Source: Oscarella lobularis (taxonomy: Eukaryota; Porifera; Homoscleromorpha; Homosclerophorida; Oscarellidae). From it: 64,000 nucleotides of DNA. The first letter of the stretch is position 1. The number at the start of each line of letters is the position of its first letter. The notes beneath the pieces are model-generated. The model searched no databases, was not told the origin of the DNA, and saw only the letters and a list, made by a program, of their open reading frames with translations. A program made the translations under genes and the position numbers. The DNA lies in assembly GCF_947507565.1 (NCBI RefSeq), contig NC_089190.1, forward strand, positions 2,046,001 to 2,110,000, read 5' to 3'. Positions 16,149 through 26,593 of this stretch are shown here, in pieces.

Positions 16149-16227
16149 AGCACCGTGTTGCAATACGGGACGTGAACCGGTGAACTGCTGCGAAGGGCCC
16201 GGACTAGGAAATCGTCCTTTCGACGCA
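16149..16227. promoter_or_regulatory. 79-bp bidirectional promoter SZRD1/CTDNEP1
   Basis: Third head-to-head pair in this block. GC-rich, with an ACCGGT palindrome near 16178. No TATA box seen. Core promoter placement is inferred from the gap alone. Confidence 0.45.
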
Positions 16228-17502
16228 ATGCTCCACGTTTTGCGACGTCTCGTCACGTTCCTACTTCGCATGTGGAGTTTCTTCATCGCAATCATACGAA
16301 TCAACGTTCGAGCGGTAAAGGATCTCCCTTCCGGGGAGACGATTCTCGATTATCGAAGCGTTTTCCCTTTCCAGATCCAATCCTACGAATCGGTGACGTA
16401 TCGAAGCGTTCTCGCGTCGCCGTGGCTCGAAACGAGACTAAGTCGGTTCCCAAAACGAAAAAGAAACGAACGATTTTTAAATTTTCGCATATAAAGAGTC
16501 AGTACCGCGAAAAACTCTCGTTTTGGATCTCGACGAAACGCTCATTCATTCCCACCACGACGGGTAATATTCGATTATTAATTAATTAATTAATTAATTA
16601 ATTAATTACATTTAATTAAAATTGTAATTTTTATTAATAGTTTTAATTTTGCTCGTCAGATGGCCAAACCGAGCTATCCTCCCGATTTTATTCTCAAGGT
16701 GAGATTGATTGAAGCAGGAAGAGTGAATTTCAAAAATTCATTTTTTTTCAGGTTGTTGAGTTGGAAAGACGGGTTGGGGAAATAGAACGCAGGCCGACGC
16801 GCTTTTTCGTTCACAAGAGACCGCACGTCGATTATTTTCTTGACGTTGTACGTTAAAAATTTGAATAATGTTTCTTTTTGAAGAACGTTCTTTAGGTGAG
16901 TCAGTGGTATGATCTTGCCGTTTTTACTGCAAGCGTGGAGGTGAGAAAGTCTCATACTAAATATAATAAATAATCAATAATGATTTTTTTAATTTAATTA
17001 ATAAGGTCTATGGCGCAGCTGTTGCTGACAAACTGGACTCCAATCGAAATGTTCTCAATCGACGATTCTACAGACAGGTAAATATTGAATGAAATAGCTA
17101 CTTTGATCAATGAGGTGGCATCTTGTCTGTAGCATTGCACGACGTCACTACTAACGGGCTTTGCTAAAGATCTGACCAAAGTGTCCAGTGATCTCTCATC
17201 CGTTGTTCTCATAGATAATTCACCAGGAGCCTATAGAGACTATCCAAGTAAGGAAGCACACCCTATAGAGACAGATAGATAGATACTATAGTACAATGAA
17301 GTTATAGGTTATTAATTAATTAATTAATTTCTCCTTTCCCCTAGACAATGCTATCCCCATTGAGTCGTGGATCAGTGATCCTTACGATACATGTCTCCTC
17401 AATATGCTACCCGTACTCGACGCCCTTCGCTTTTGCTACGACGTGCGATCCCTTCTCGGACGCAATTTGCACCAGCACAATCTTTGGCCAAAACCGAAAT
17501 AA
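16228..17502 (+). CDS. CTDNEP1: CTD nuclear envelope phosphatase 1 (Dullard)
   Basis: Serine/threonine phosphatase of the HAD/FCP1 family at the nuclear envelope and ER, which acts on lipin. ATG 16228 opens an exon with a hydrophobic anchor ([19 protein letters not shown]). The catalytic motif [15 protein letters not shown] (DxDxT signature) spans about 16516-16560. Later exons carry [64 protein letters not shown]-like, [27 protein letters not shown] and [16 protein letters not shown], ending PKPK then TAA. The junction that leads into the DxDxT exon (donor near 16440, acceptor near 16503) is my best reading. All catalytic residues are present. Confidence 0.93.
16577..16609. repeat. TTAA-type tetranucleotide run in CTDNEP1 intron
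   Basis: About 33 bp of perfect TTAATTAA repetition in an intron. Similar runs recur in introns throughout the window. Confidence 0.9.
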
Positions 17503-17687
17503 ACATTTTTATTTAATTAGCTAAGTTCGCGGTGAAGTGAACGAGGTGCTGAGTGCGTAAGACGTTTTTCTTTGCGTGTACAGTAGCCGCATGCGTTGAT
17601 CTAACGTTATGTTTGAAACTACTGTACAGGAGTCAGTGGAAAGGCTTTTCTTTCTTCGAGTTAGCGTGCGCAGGGTCGAACCGCGTT

Positions 17688-19652
17688 ATGTCGTCTAGTG
17701 CAGCCGTAAAGGAGCGAGAACTTCTTTACAAGCTTATAATAAGGTAGGGTGGATTGGTTTTTGTGCGTGGAATGCTTTGCCAGTGCGAAAATCTGCAGTC
17801 AACTTCGCTACGATGGTTTCGAAACGGTCGCGACGAATCTCGCGAAATCGATTGCCGGCTCGCTGGCCGCCTGCTCGTCTTCATCCCGTCTTGCTCACTT
17901 AGTCGATCTAGGACTGAAAACGGACGAAGAACGTGAGCAAACGCCGAAGAATTCGTCGATTTATCCGGGCACTTCCGGCGGGGGTCCCTTTTAGAGCAAC
18001 CGACGAGTTTGGGCTTTTTTCCCAAAGCAATGCCGACGAATCTCGATCTCGAATACGGCCGAGACGGCAAGGCGTCCAATTTCGGAATAAATCGCAATGT
18101 CACGGCATTTTCTTTCATCAGACGTTCCGTCCACGTGTCCGACCGCGTGCGACTACGACACAGTGTGCGTTATACCGCACAAGGGCCAATGCACTGCGGC
18201 CGCATTCAGCCCCGACGGCCAACTCGCCGCAACCGGATCCTACGACACATCCGTCAAGGTACACGAAAGATTCGCGTCACTTGATATATGACGTCACTTT
18301 TTAAAAAGATTGTCGACGTCGAGCGAATCGTGACGAAAAGTGATCAGAATGCGATTCACGAAATTTATCCGACAATTCGAACGCTATATGATCACACTGA
18401 GGTTTAATTAATTAATTGATTAAATTAATTAATTTAGAGTATATGGTTTAGGCTGTCACGTGTATTGAATTTCATCCGCTTGCTCCTATCCTAGCAACAG
18501 GCGGCGACGACTGCAAAGTGAAATTTTTTGAATTTTCTAAACCATCTACAAAGAGAGCTTTCAAATCAATCACGGTATACCAGAATTAAATAAATTAGTT
18601 TAATTAAACAACACGTGGTCTGTCTATTTATTAAAGGAAGTTGTACCAGTGCGTTGTATGGCTTTTCATCCGACAGGAGATTATCTCCTAGTGGGAACTG
18701 AGCACCCAACGAGTAGATGATATTTTATTTTTTTATTTATTTATTTATTTATATTTGGTTTGTGTTTAGTTCGTCTTTATGATTTTAATACTCTCACGTG
18801 CTATGTATCTGCCAATCCCAAGGATCAGCACTCGGGTCCCATAACTTCTGTTAGCGATATCGATATTGAATCAATAAGTTTTATAATGAGAAATACTTTA
18901 AGATTCGATACAGTTCCAATGGAAAGATGTACGTGTCGTCAAGCAAGGACGGCACAATCAAACTTTGGGATAGTGTGAGCAATCGTTGCGTGAATACGTA
19001 TCCAAATGCTCATAGCAACATGGAAGTAGGCGTTTCCCTAAGAAAAAATTTTTATTTTTAATTTTTTTATAGGTTTCTTCGGTCACCTTCTCAAGAAATG
19101 GCAAAGCAAGAGGACTAATTATTTTTTCTTAATTAATATATGGGGAAAAACTTTTCTGTGTTATTAGTACTGTCTTTCAAGCGGAAAAGATTCCATAGTC
19201 AATCTGTGGGACATTTCCGGTGGTAAGTAACGTTGTCACGTGTGCATTCCACTTGATTCTTTTTTTTCAGGTCGAATTATCAACACGTACAAGGGAGCCG
19301 TGCAGAGTCACGTGAGATCGCAAGCCGTCTTCAATCACACGGAGGACTACGGTAATAAAAAAAGGATAAAGAAATCAATAAGAAAATAACCCTGTTGTTT
19401 CTCAGTTCTCATGCCTGACGAAAAGACCGTTACTGTCTACTGCTGGAACGCTAGAACAGCAGAAAGCACTCGACCTCTATCGACCGGTAAGCCAATAAAT
19501 AAAAAATATTAATTAATTCAATATATGTATCCATTCCAGCTCATAGCACGGCTATAGGATATTTAGCTCACGCGCCTAACGTTCCCGCTTTTATAACTTG
19601 CAGCGAGGATTATCGAGCACGATTTTGGTATAGCGTACGATCCAACCACTAA
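17688..19652 (+). CDS. CSTF1: Cleavage stimulation factor subunit 1 (WD40)
   Basis: The 50-kDa subunit of CstF, which acts in 3'-end cleavage of pre-mRNA. ATG 17688 gives a short N-terminal dimerization region (VKERELLYKLIIR, then QLRYDGFETVA, LAHLVDLGL). WD40 repeats follow: VIPHKGQCTAAAFSPDGQLA then ATGSYDTSVK; IRTLYDHTEAVTCIEFHP then LATGGDDCKVKFFEFSKPS; VRCMAFHPTGDYLLVGTEHP; VRLYDFNTLTCYVSANPKDQ; YVSSSKDGTIKLWD; CLSSGKDSIVNLWDISGG; and near the end SQAVFNHTEDYVLMPDEK with CSEDYRARFWYSVRSNH before TAA 19650-19652. The order and spacing match the family. The linker GAV-QSHVRSQ is shorter than the vertebrate one. Confidence 0.94.
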
Positions 19653-19654
19653 AT

Positions 19655-19683
19655 AACCCCCCCGGGGGAACTCCCGGGGGGTT
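19655..19683. other. GC-rich inverted repeat just after the CSTF1 stop codon
   Basis: Arms AACCCCCC(C)GGG and CCCGGGGGGTT flank a short AACT-centred loop, giving a stem of about 11 bp with one bulge. It starts three bases after the stop codon, so it would form a stable hairpin in the CSTF1 3' UTR. Confidence 0.7.
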
Positions 19684-19805
19684 GGGCGCATGACAATTAG
19701 ATTTCCCGTATAATTTATGCTGAATAATTGTGTGGGCCCTCCCTCGCGGCGATACAGATATAGCTTCTCTTTTGCGCGTGCGATCACTAACAGACAGAGT
19801 CCCCC

Positions 19806-22800
19806 ATGATAAAGGAAAGTATCGTGTTCGTTTTTTTCGTTCCTCTGCTTCGCGGCGCCATTCGTTCGCCGCCGTCCGACGTTTTTTCGCCCGGCGAGCG
19901 CTATCCGAACTCGACCGAGGAAGCGGCGTGCGGCACGATCAAGGACATCGTTCGTCGCAACTCGGCGCGCTTCGTCAATCTCATCGAATTCAATAACGGC
20001 ACGAATATCGACTTCGCGACGAATGAAGCTCGATATATGACGTCACGCATGCGAAGGAAAATGAACGCGCTCGCGCTCGAGGTCGAACGGCGCTGGCCGG
20101 AGACGCAACTGCGCGTTATGCGAACGTGGACGAGTCAAATCGATCCGTCGAAGCCGAGATCGCTTCATTACGAAGGTAAAAAAGCGAAAGCGAAGCAATG
20201 CACGCGTGAAACGAGTTAGTTTCTAAAATAAATTATAATCCGCTCTTCTCCGCTCTTCTATTTGGTTTGGAAATTGCTTCTTGGGTGGGTTTGGGGGGGT
20301 TTGGGTGGGTTTCGATGGGCGGAGGTGGGCGTTGGCTCGAATTTAATCCCGGCGTATTTTCTTTCATCAGGACGCGCGACGAATTTCGTCACGGCCGACG
20401 GCAACTCGTCGCGTCTGGGAATTCTCGCCGGCATGGCGGCGTCGGTCGGCTTCGATTGGATCTACTATCGCCCCGCGACGGTAAACGGGCCCGGCTACAT
20501 TCACGCGAGTGTGATACCGGAAGGTCAGTCGCACCCCCGCCCCCTTTGACAGACGCACCTACGTCATTGATCTCCTTTATGCATGACCTCACTGGCACGT
20601 GATCTATTTATTATTTTATTTTTTTGCGTAGTCTGTCAAGCGGCTCTTGACTTGGCCTTTATTCTCGACGGATCCGGGAGTGTGGGCAGAAATGATTTTC
20701 TTAAAGAAATCGATTTCGTCAAGAACGTTATTGATTTTTTCAACATTGGCTTCAACGCGACCCGCGTCGCCGCCTTTCAATATTCAAGCAGTGTCTATCC
20801 AGCAATCGAGTTGAAGAATTATTTTGACAAGACGGCATTGAAATCAGCTGTGGATCAAATTAATTACCGAGGCGGATCAACTCGAACGCATCTCGCACTA
20901 ACGCGCGCATACACAACAACGTTTACTGTAGCCCAAGGGGCTCGAGATTCAAAAGTGGGCGTGCCCAAGGTTGCTGTATTTCTCACTGACGGAAAATCAA
21001 ACGGAGGTTCGATTGTAACCCCGGCACAGAGGGTCAAGGATGAGGGTATCAATGTATTTTCAATTGGGGTCACGTCAAATGTAAATGTTGACGAATTGAA
21101 TGAAATTGCTTCGGATCCAGACGACGACCACGTGTTCCTTCTGGACTCGTTTAATGACACAGCTGGATTCGTTGATCAAATAAGCGCCGTGTCATGCGAC
21201 GGTAAACGAAAAAATATATAATGATTATATAAATAATAGTTTTCTTGTTTAGAACCGGCTGTCGTCGATCCAGGAGACAACACAACGGCCGAAGTCGGCG
21301 AGGACGATTTCAAATACTTTAAAACTGAATGTGAAGCATTTGGCGACGAGATCACCATTGAACAGCGTGATCTCGAAGGCCGAGTCCACGTGTATGCATC
21401 CGTTTCGGCGAAGAATCCGAGTCCGCTCGATCCGCCGTCGATCGTCGTGCGCAACGAGAGTGATTTGCCTATTCGGACTCTCACCATTCGTCTGCCCAGC
21501 GGATCGATCACGAAACTCATCTACGTCAGCGTTCAGGGACAGAATGCGACGAATCGATTCGTTCTTAATATATGGGATACGTTGTTTAATCGTTCTAACT
21601 ATGATGCGTACGTCGTGGAGAATTCGCGTCCGGGAACGTTTATTTTCAACGTCACGGCCGACTATAGAAGCGGATTCAAGTAAGATAATAAAAAGGAATA
21701 ATAAATTCTATGTATTCTCTTTCCTTTTTAGTTTTCGCTATATGATCATTGAAGGGAATTACGGCAACGCTTTTCAAATTGATCACATGACCGGTCGCAT
21801 AACGACGAGCAAAGCGCTCGATCGCGAATCAATCGAAACGTATCGTCTCTCGATTCTCGCCCAAGACGATCGTCTCTTGTGTCATCGCGGCAAAACTCAA
21901 GTCACCGTCACCGTCAAAGATCTCAACGACAATCTACCCATATTTATTGAGAATGAGTTTCGTCTCAGTGTCGCGGAAAATGAACCGATTGGCACCCAAG
22001 TCGGCGTCGTATCGGCAAATGATCGCGACAAGGGAATCAACGCGACAATTCAATATGAAATTGTTAATTCGTCGAGCGTTCCCTTTACAATTGATCCGAA
22101 TACGGGAGTTGTCTACACAAACGCCGTATTCGATCGCGAAACACTCGACGTCTATGATTTCAAAGTCGTCGCGCGCGACGGCGGCAATTTGGCGAGTCGC
22201 CTCGCCGCCGTCGTCACGGTAACGATAACAGACGTCAACGACAACGCGCCGATTTTCAACGAAACGAACTATGACGTCAACAACTTTGATCCCGTACAAG
22301 AACATTACGTCATCACCGTCCACGCGACCGATCGCGACATCGGTCTCAACGGCGACGTGCGCTACGAAATTGCCATGACGACGAAGGTGGGAGACTTTGA
22401 ATGGCGCGTGCGCATCGTCGCGCGCGATCTCGGCACGCCGTCGCTCTTTTCGACCGTCGAGAGTCGCGTGACGACTCCGTACGCGTGTCACGCCGTTAAT
22501 TTCGTCGTTGACGCCGTGACGGGCGTCGTGAGGGCCGGAAGCGTGTGCCGTCTCGTCGCCGTCGTTCGTCCGACGATTTTGATCGAGGGACGGGGTCCCG
22601 TGAATTTTTCGTGCGAAGCGTCGAATGGAAATGCGAATATATCGGCGTACGGGTGGACGAAGGACGGCGCGACGCTCGTGCCGCCGATTTCAAAGGAGAC
22701 GTTCGCTATTGCGACGTCGAATCGGAACGACGACGGGGGATACGCGTGCTACGTTCTGACGGACTTTGGTCGCATGGATTCGCTTCCGGAACCGCTCACA

Positions 22801-25459
22801 GTTCACTGTAAGTAAAGAGGATTAAATCAATTAATTAATGATTTAATTTTTTATATGTAGATCCTCCCGGAATTATTCTTCATCCTCGAAACGTGAGCGT
22901 TCAGGAAGGCAATCCCGTGACGCTCGTCTGTGCCGCCGACGGAAAGCCCGTCCCAACGATATCCTGGCTCAAAGACGGATTTTCTTTGCCGCCTCAATCC
23001 CAAGCGAATCTGACCCTCCCGGAAGCATTTCAAATCGACGCCGGCGAATATCGATGCTTCGCCGAGAATATCATCGGCTCGGCGACGTCCGATTCCGCTT
23101 ACCTGTTCGTCTACGCCGACGACAGTCTCATTGATATCATAATCGAAGTCGATAATCCGTCGTCGACGGGATCGTGCAACGCTTTTGATTTCAACGATTT
23201 TCAATCGGCTGTTCAGGATACTCTCGAAACGCCAATGTTTGTTGTGGATGTCGACTTGTCTGGCGTTCCCGGAAGCAGTACTCCTCTATGTCCGTTGACG
23301 TCGTGCGAGCCGAATCCTTGCAAGAATTTCGGCGTTTGTCAATTGGACGTCCTGTCGTCGTTCGCGTGTCAATGTGCGCCTGGTTGGCAGGGAGTCACGT
23401 GTGAAGAGGATATTGATGAATGCACGCAAGGTAAATTATTAGAAAACGCGTTGCTAAGCAATACTAGAGTAGACCCTTTATGATTTTACATAGAAACGCG
23501 TTGCTAAGCGATAGGACTTTTTTATGATTTTACATAGAAACGCGTTGCTAAGTGATACTAGATCCTTTTAATGTAGAAACGCATTCCTAAGCGTTTTTCG
23601 TTTTAGATCCTTGCCTTAATGGGGGTACCTGTCGCAATGAGCGTGGCAGTTTTCAGTGTTCCTGTGCTACTGGCTACGAGGGACGGCGCTGCGAGCTCCT
23701 CGTCGACGCGTGCACGCCCGATCCGTGCTTGGACGACGAAGCGTGCGTTTCGTTTTTCAACGGATCGTCGCAGCACGTCTGCGTGCCGTCGTCCGCCGTC
23801 GTCACTGTCGACAAGATCGACGACGCAAACGGCGGCGACGATCAAATCTCAGAGGACGACATCAGTTTTCTTATTACCTTTGGATCAGGTATTAATTAAT
23901 TTATTTTTTTGGAGGGGAGGAGAGGAAATCATCTTTTTTTTTCTCTCTCCAAGGCAACCGTAAGCGTCGAGATTCCGATCCTTCGTGTCAAGTGCGATTT
24001 CTAAACGAAACGACGAATGAGATAAAATTCACGATTATTTGCCCTGACGGCGGCGGCGACGTTCTCCTTCCCGCCGTCGGCGAACAGAGCGACTATTGTC
24101 AGCGTCTCGTCCAACAACCGCTTTTCAAATCCTGTCTAACCGGTTCTGGTCAGCTGTCGGATTCCCAACTGAAGCCAACAAAGTAAGAGAACCAGGACTA
24201 CATAATTTTGACGTCATTGTACTTTTCAGCGTGACGATTCGCTTCTTCTTGCATCCGGAGCGCACTTTCGTCGCTCATTCGGCCGCCTATGGTCTATCTT
24301 TGATTGAGGAGAAATCCCTACGGGAGGTTCTCGCTGAACAGTATGGATACAAAGTCGTCAACGTCCAATCAGGTAATAAGCGAGTCAATCATAACAATAG
24401 AAGTCGTTTCTAGTGTGATTTGCGTGCAGTGTCTACTGAGGGAATTACTGAAGAATCAAGTACGCTTTTTCTCTTTTCTCTTGCAGAGTTTTTCACTCGA
24501 TTTTTCTTTATAGAGGGTCTTAGCTCTGGGGCAGCCGCGGGAGTAGCAATTGCTGTTGTGGCAATTGTCGTCGTTCTTGTCATTATAGTGGTGTGGCGAG
24601 TTCGAAGGTATAGTAGGCACAAAATTGAAATGACACCTTGTTGCAATCTTTTTTTTTCTAGTACACGAGGTGGAGAAGATTTCAATACTACTACGACTAC
24701 TAGTGCCAGCTATTCAAACACCCCAAAGACTCCCGTGAAAGTTCCGTTTACTCCACCAGATGTCGTCATAGTCAACAATTACGCCCAAGACCGTAAAATC
24801 GAAGAGCCAGAACCTTTGTATCAGAACAATGAAATGAGAAAGACATCCCAGGTAAATAGAAATTTTATCAATTAATCAATTAATTAATTGATTAATTGAT
24901 TTTAGGTTCCTTTCCTTGGGGAGGAAAATGGTCAAGTGTTGATGAATCCAACGTATGGCACTGAAATCCAAAAGCCAACTCCTCCCACATTGCCACCCCA
25001 AGAAGGTGACACCAATACCATTCCTCAGAATATCTATCTCACCGAAGAGCCGCTCTACGCCAACGCTGACGATTCTCCTGACGTCGAGGCAAGCCGAAAA
25101 TAAACCCTAATAATAATTTTTAATTAATCAATTATTTGCAGTCGTGGTTTCATGGCTGTATCGATCGCGTCGAAGCCGAACGACGACTCGCCGCGTTCGG
25201 CGTCGAAGGGGCCTTCCTCATTCGAAACTCGTCCAAGGGAGACGGTTACTCGTTCAGCATCTACACGCCCAATAGCGCCAAGCCCATACGCCATCTTCTC
25301 ATTCAAGGTAGAGAAGGGAACTTTACTATAGTTCTGAGCGACGGAACGAGAGCCAATTTCGCATCGCTTGGCGACATTGTTGCTCATTATAAGGAACATG
25401 AGGTGAAGTTTCCTCAGGGGAGAATTATCCTTACTCAGCCGTGCACAAAGTCTTGCTAA
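19806..25459 (+). CDS. Hedgling-like receptor: Hedge, VWA, cadherin, Ig, EGF, TM and cytoplasmic SH2
   Basis: About 14 exons encode about 1,580 residues. A signal peptide (MIKESIVFVFFVPLLRG) is followed by a Hedge domain (exons 1-2: MNALALEVERRWPETQLRV, SLHYEG, FDWIYY, YIHASV). Next come a VWA domain with intact MIDAS (DGSGS, STRT, LTDG; 20640-21190), two full cadherin repeats and a truncated third (VTVKDLNDNLPIF, VTITDVNDNAPIF; 21600-22480), two Ig domains (22560-23120), a Cys-poor linker, EGF repeats (23300-23760), an RKRR site (about 23960), a membrane-proximal domain and a TM helix (24540-24600). The tail has YSNT, YQNN, NPTY and YANA tyrosine motifs, PTPPTLPPQ, and an SH2 domain (25141-25450) with FLIR. 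Phases join at every exon I checked. No Hint domain is present. Known hedglings are membrane proteins; the SH2 tail is what stands out. Confidence 0.88.
20282..20330 (+). other. G-rich tract in intron 1 of the hedgling-like gene
   Basis: At least five runs of three or more G separated by one to five bases on the sense strand, with a run of seven. It fits a G-quadruplex motif in the nascent RNA. Whether it folds or matters is not shown. Confidence 0.6.
23443..23600 (+). repeat. Four-copy degenerate direct repeat in an EGF-region intron
   Basis: Copies of AGAAACGCGTTGCTAAGYGA begin near 23441, 23492, 23536 and 23575, spaced 39-51 bp apart; two of the spacers share TTTATGATTTTACAT. The last copy is the most diverged (CGCATTCCTAAGC). 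Intron between the two EGF exons. Confidence 0.8.
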
Positions 25460-26171
25460 AGCGGGCTTTACACGAAGATTTTGTGTAGACGGTAACTTGA
25501 CAATTTTCGTTTTAAAAGTAAGGTTTTTTTGTTTTTTGTCGTGTAGTGAGCATTGATCTATTGCTTATCCCGGGCGTGACCATCCATTGCACATGCGCAT
25601 CTGGACTACGACGTCATCGTTCCGTCACTCCGCGTGCAGCGTCTTTCTGCGGTTTCTGGTGCCTGTTTCTCGTTTGCGAGACATCTCGTAGCTGTCGTTG
25701 AAGGTAAGCGTCCTTGCGGAGATCATCTACGATCTTCGGGGCCCCTTTTCGCGAGATTGCGTCACGCGTGGCATAAAAGATTTCCCAGCGCGTATTGCGA
25801 ATCCCTCTGTTCCTTCGTTCCTTTAGCGCGATCGCGCCGTAAGGAGAGCTCTCGGTATACATGCTGAGGCCTCTTTTCGGCGAGGGCCCCCTTTGGGATC
25901 ATCGATCGCGCGATATATCTTGTCGCGTTGTCGTGTTTTTAGCTTCTCTGAGAGAAAGGCGGCTCATCAAAAGAAGACACTTTTGCATGTAGAAGAAAAA
26001 AACTTTTTTGCATGTTTTTTACTGCATGAGTAGTTGCATGGCAAGTGCGTGCGTTTTGCTCTTGATCTTCAGGGTATGGAGACAAGAGCACTCGGTAGTT
26101 TAGCCTTTGCGCGCGTTTTGCACAAAAGCGTGCCTTCTTTTTTTAGAAGGTACGTTTTTCTAGCGCGCTAA

Positions 26172-26218
26172 GCACGCGACGTAAAATGACGTATTCTGCG
26201 TCATTATACGTCGCGTGC
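26172..26218. repeat. Inverted repeat with 20-bp arms
   Basis: Left arm GCACGCGACGTAAAATGACG (26172-26191) and right arm 26199-26218 are reverse complements with one mismatch, loop 7 bp. It lies next to the palindrome TAGCGCGCTA (26161-26170). Could be a foldback element or a relic of a mobile element; no transposase gene is nearby. Confidence 0.8.
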
Positions 26219-26424
26219 CATTTCCGCGTAGAAAAGTAGGCGAAACTATGTTCAAATTTTTATTGGAAATATCCCGTATATACAAATAAAAAATTAAACG
26301 TCCTCTCGTCTCCCTTTCTTCCTCCTCCTCCTCCTCTTCTGGTGGTCCCTGGGCCGTCGCTCCTGCGCTGCCGCTTGACCCCCCTAGGAGGCCAAGCGGT
26401 GGGACTGAGACTGCAGTCCCCACA

Positions 26425-26593
26425 GTGAACTTTAACCCAAGTCCACAGGGGGTAGGCACATTAACCTCCAGCCACCAAGGAGGGAGACTTTGCCCAAGTC
26501 CCCAGGGTGAACTTTAACCCAAGTCCACAGGGGGACAGCTGATTAACCTCCGGCTGCCAGGGAGGGAGACTTTAACCCAAGTCCCCAGGGTGA
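26425..26593 (+). repeat. Tandem repeat, 82-bp period, two copies
   Basis: GTGAACTTTAACCCAAGTCC begins at 26425 and again at 26507, each followed by CACAGGGGG, TTAACCTCC and AGGGAGGGAGACTTT. A partial third start follows (CCCAAGTCCCCAGGGTGATG). Confidence 0.8.

Noticed and set aside
21934-22491. 185-codon minus-strand frame over the cadherin repeats
   Set aside because: Shadow of the cadherin coding sequence (Asp/Val-rich antisense); the plus-strand cadherin motifs explain the region.
25460-26150. Possible small gene after the hedgling-like receptor
   Set aside because: A donor-like site exists but there is no coding exon with recognisable features; could be an untranslated exon or noise.
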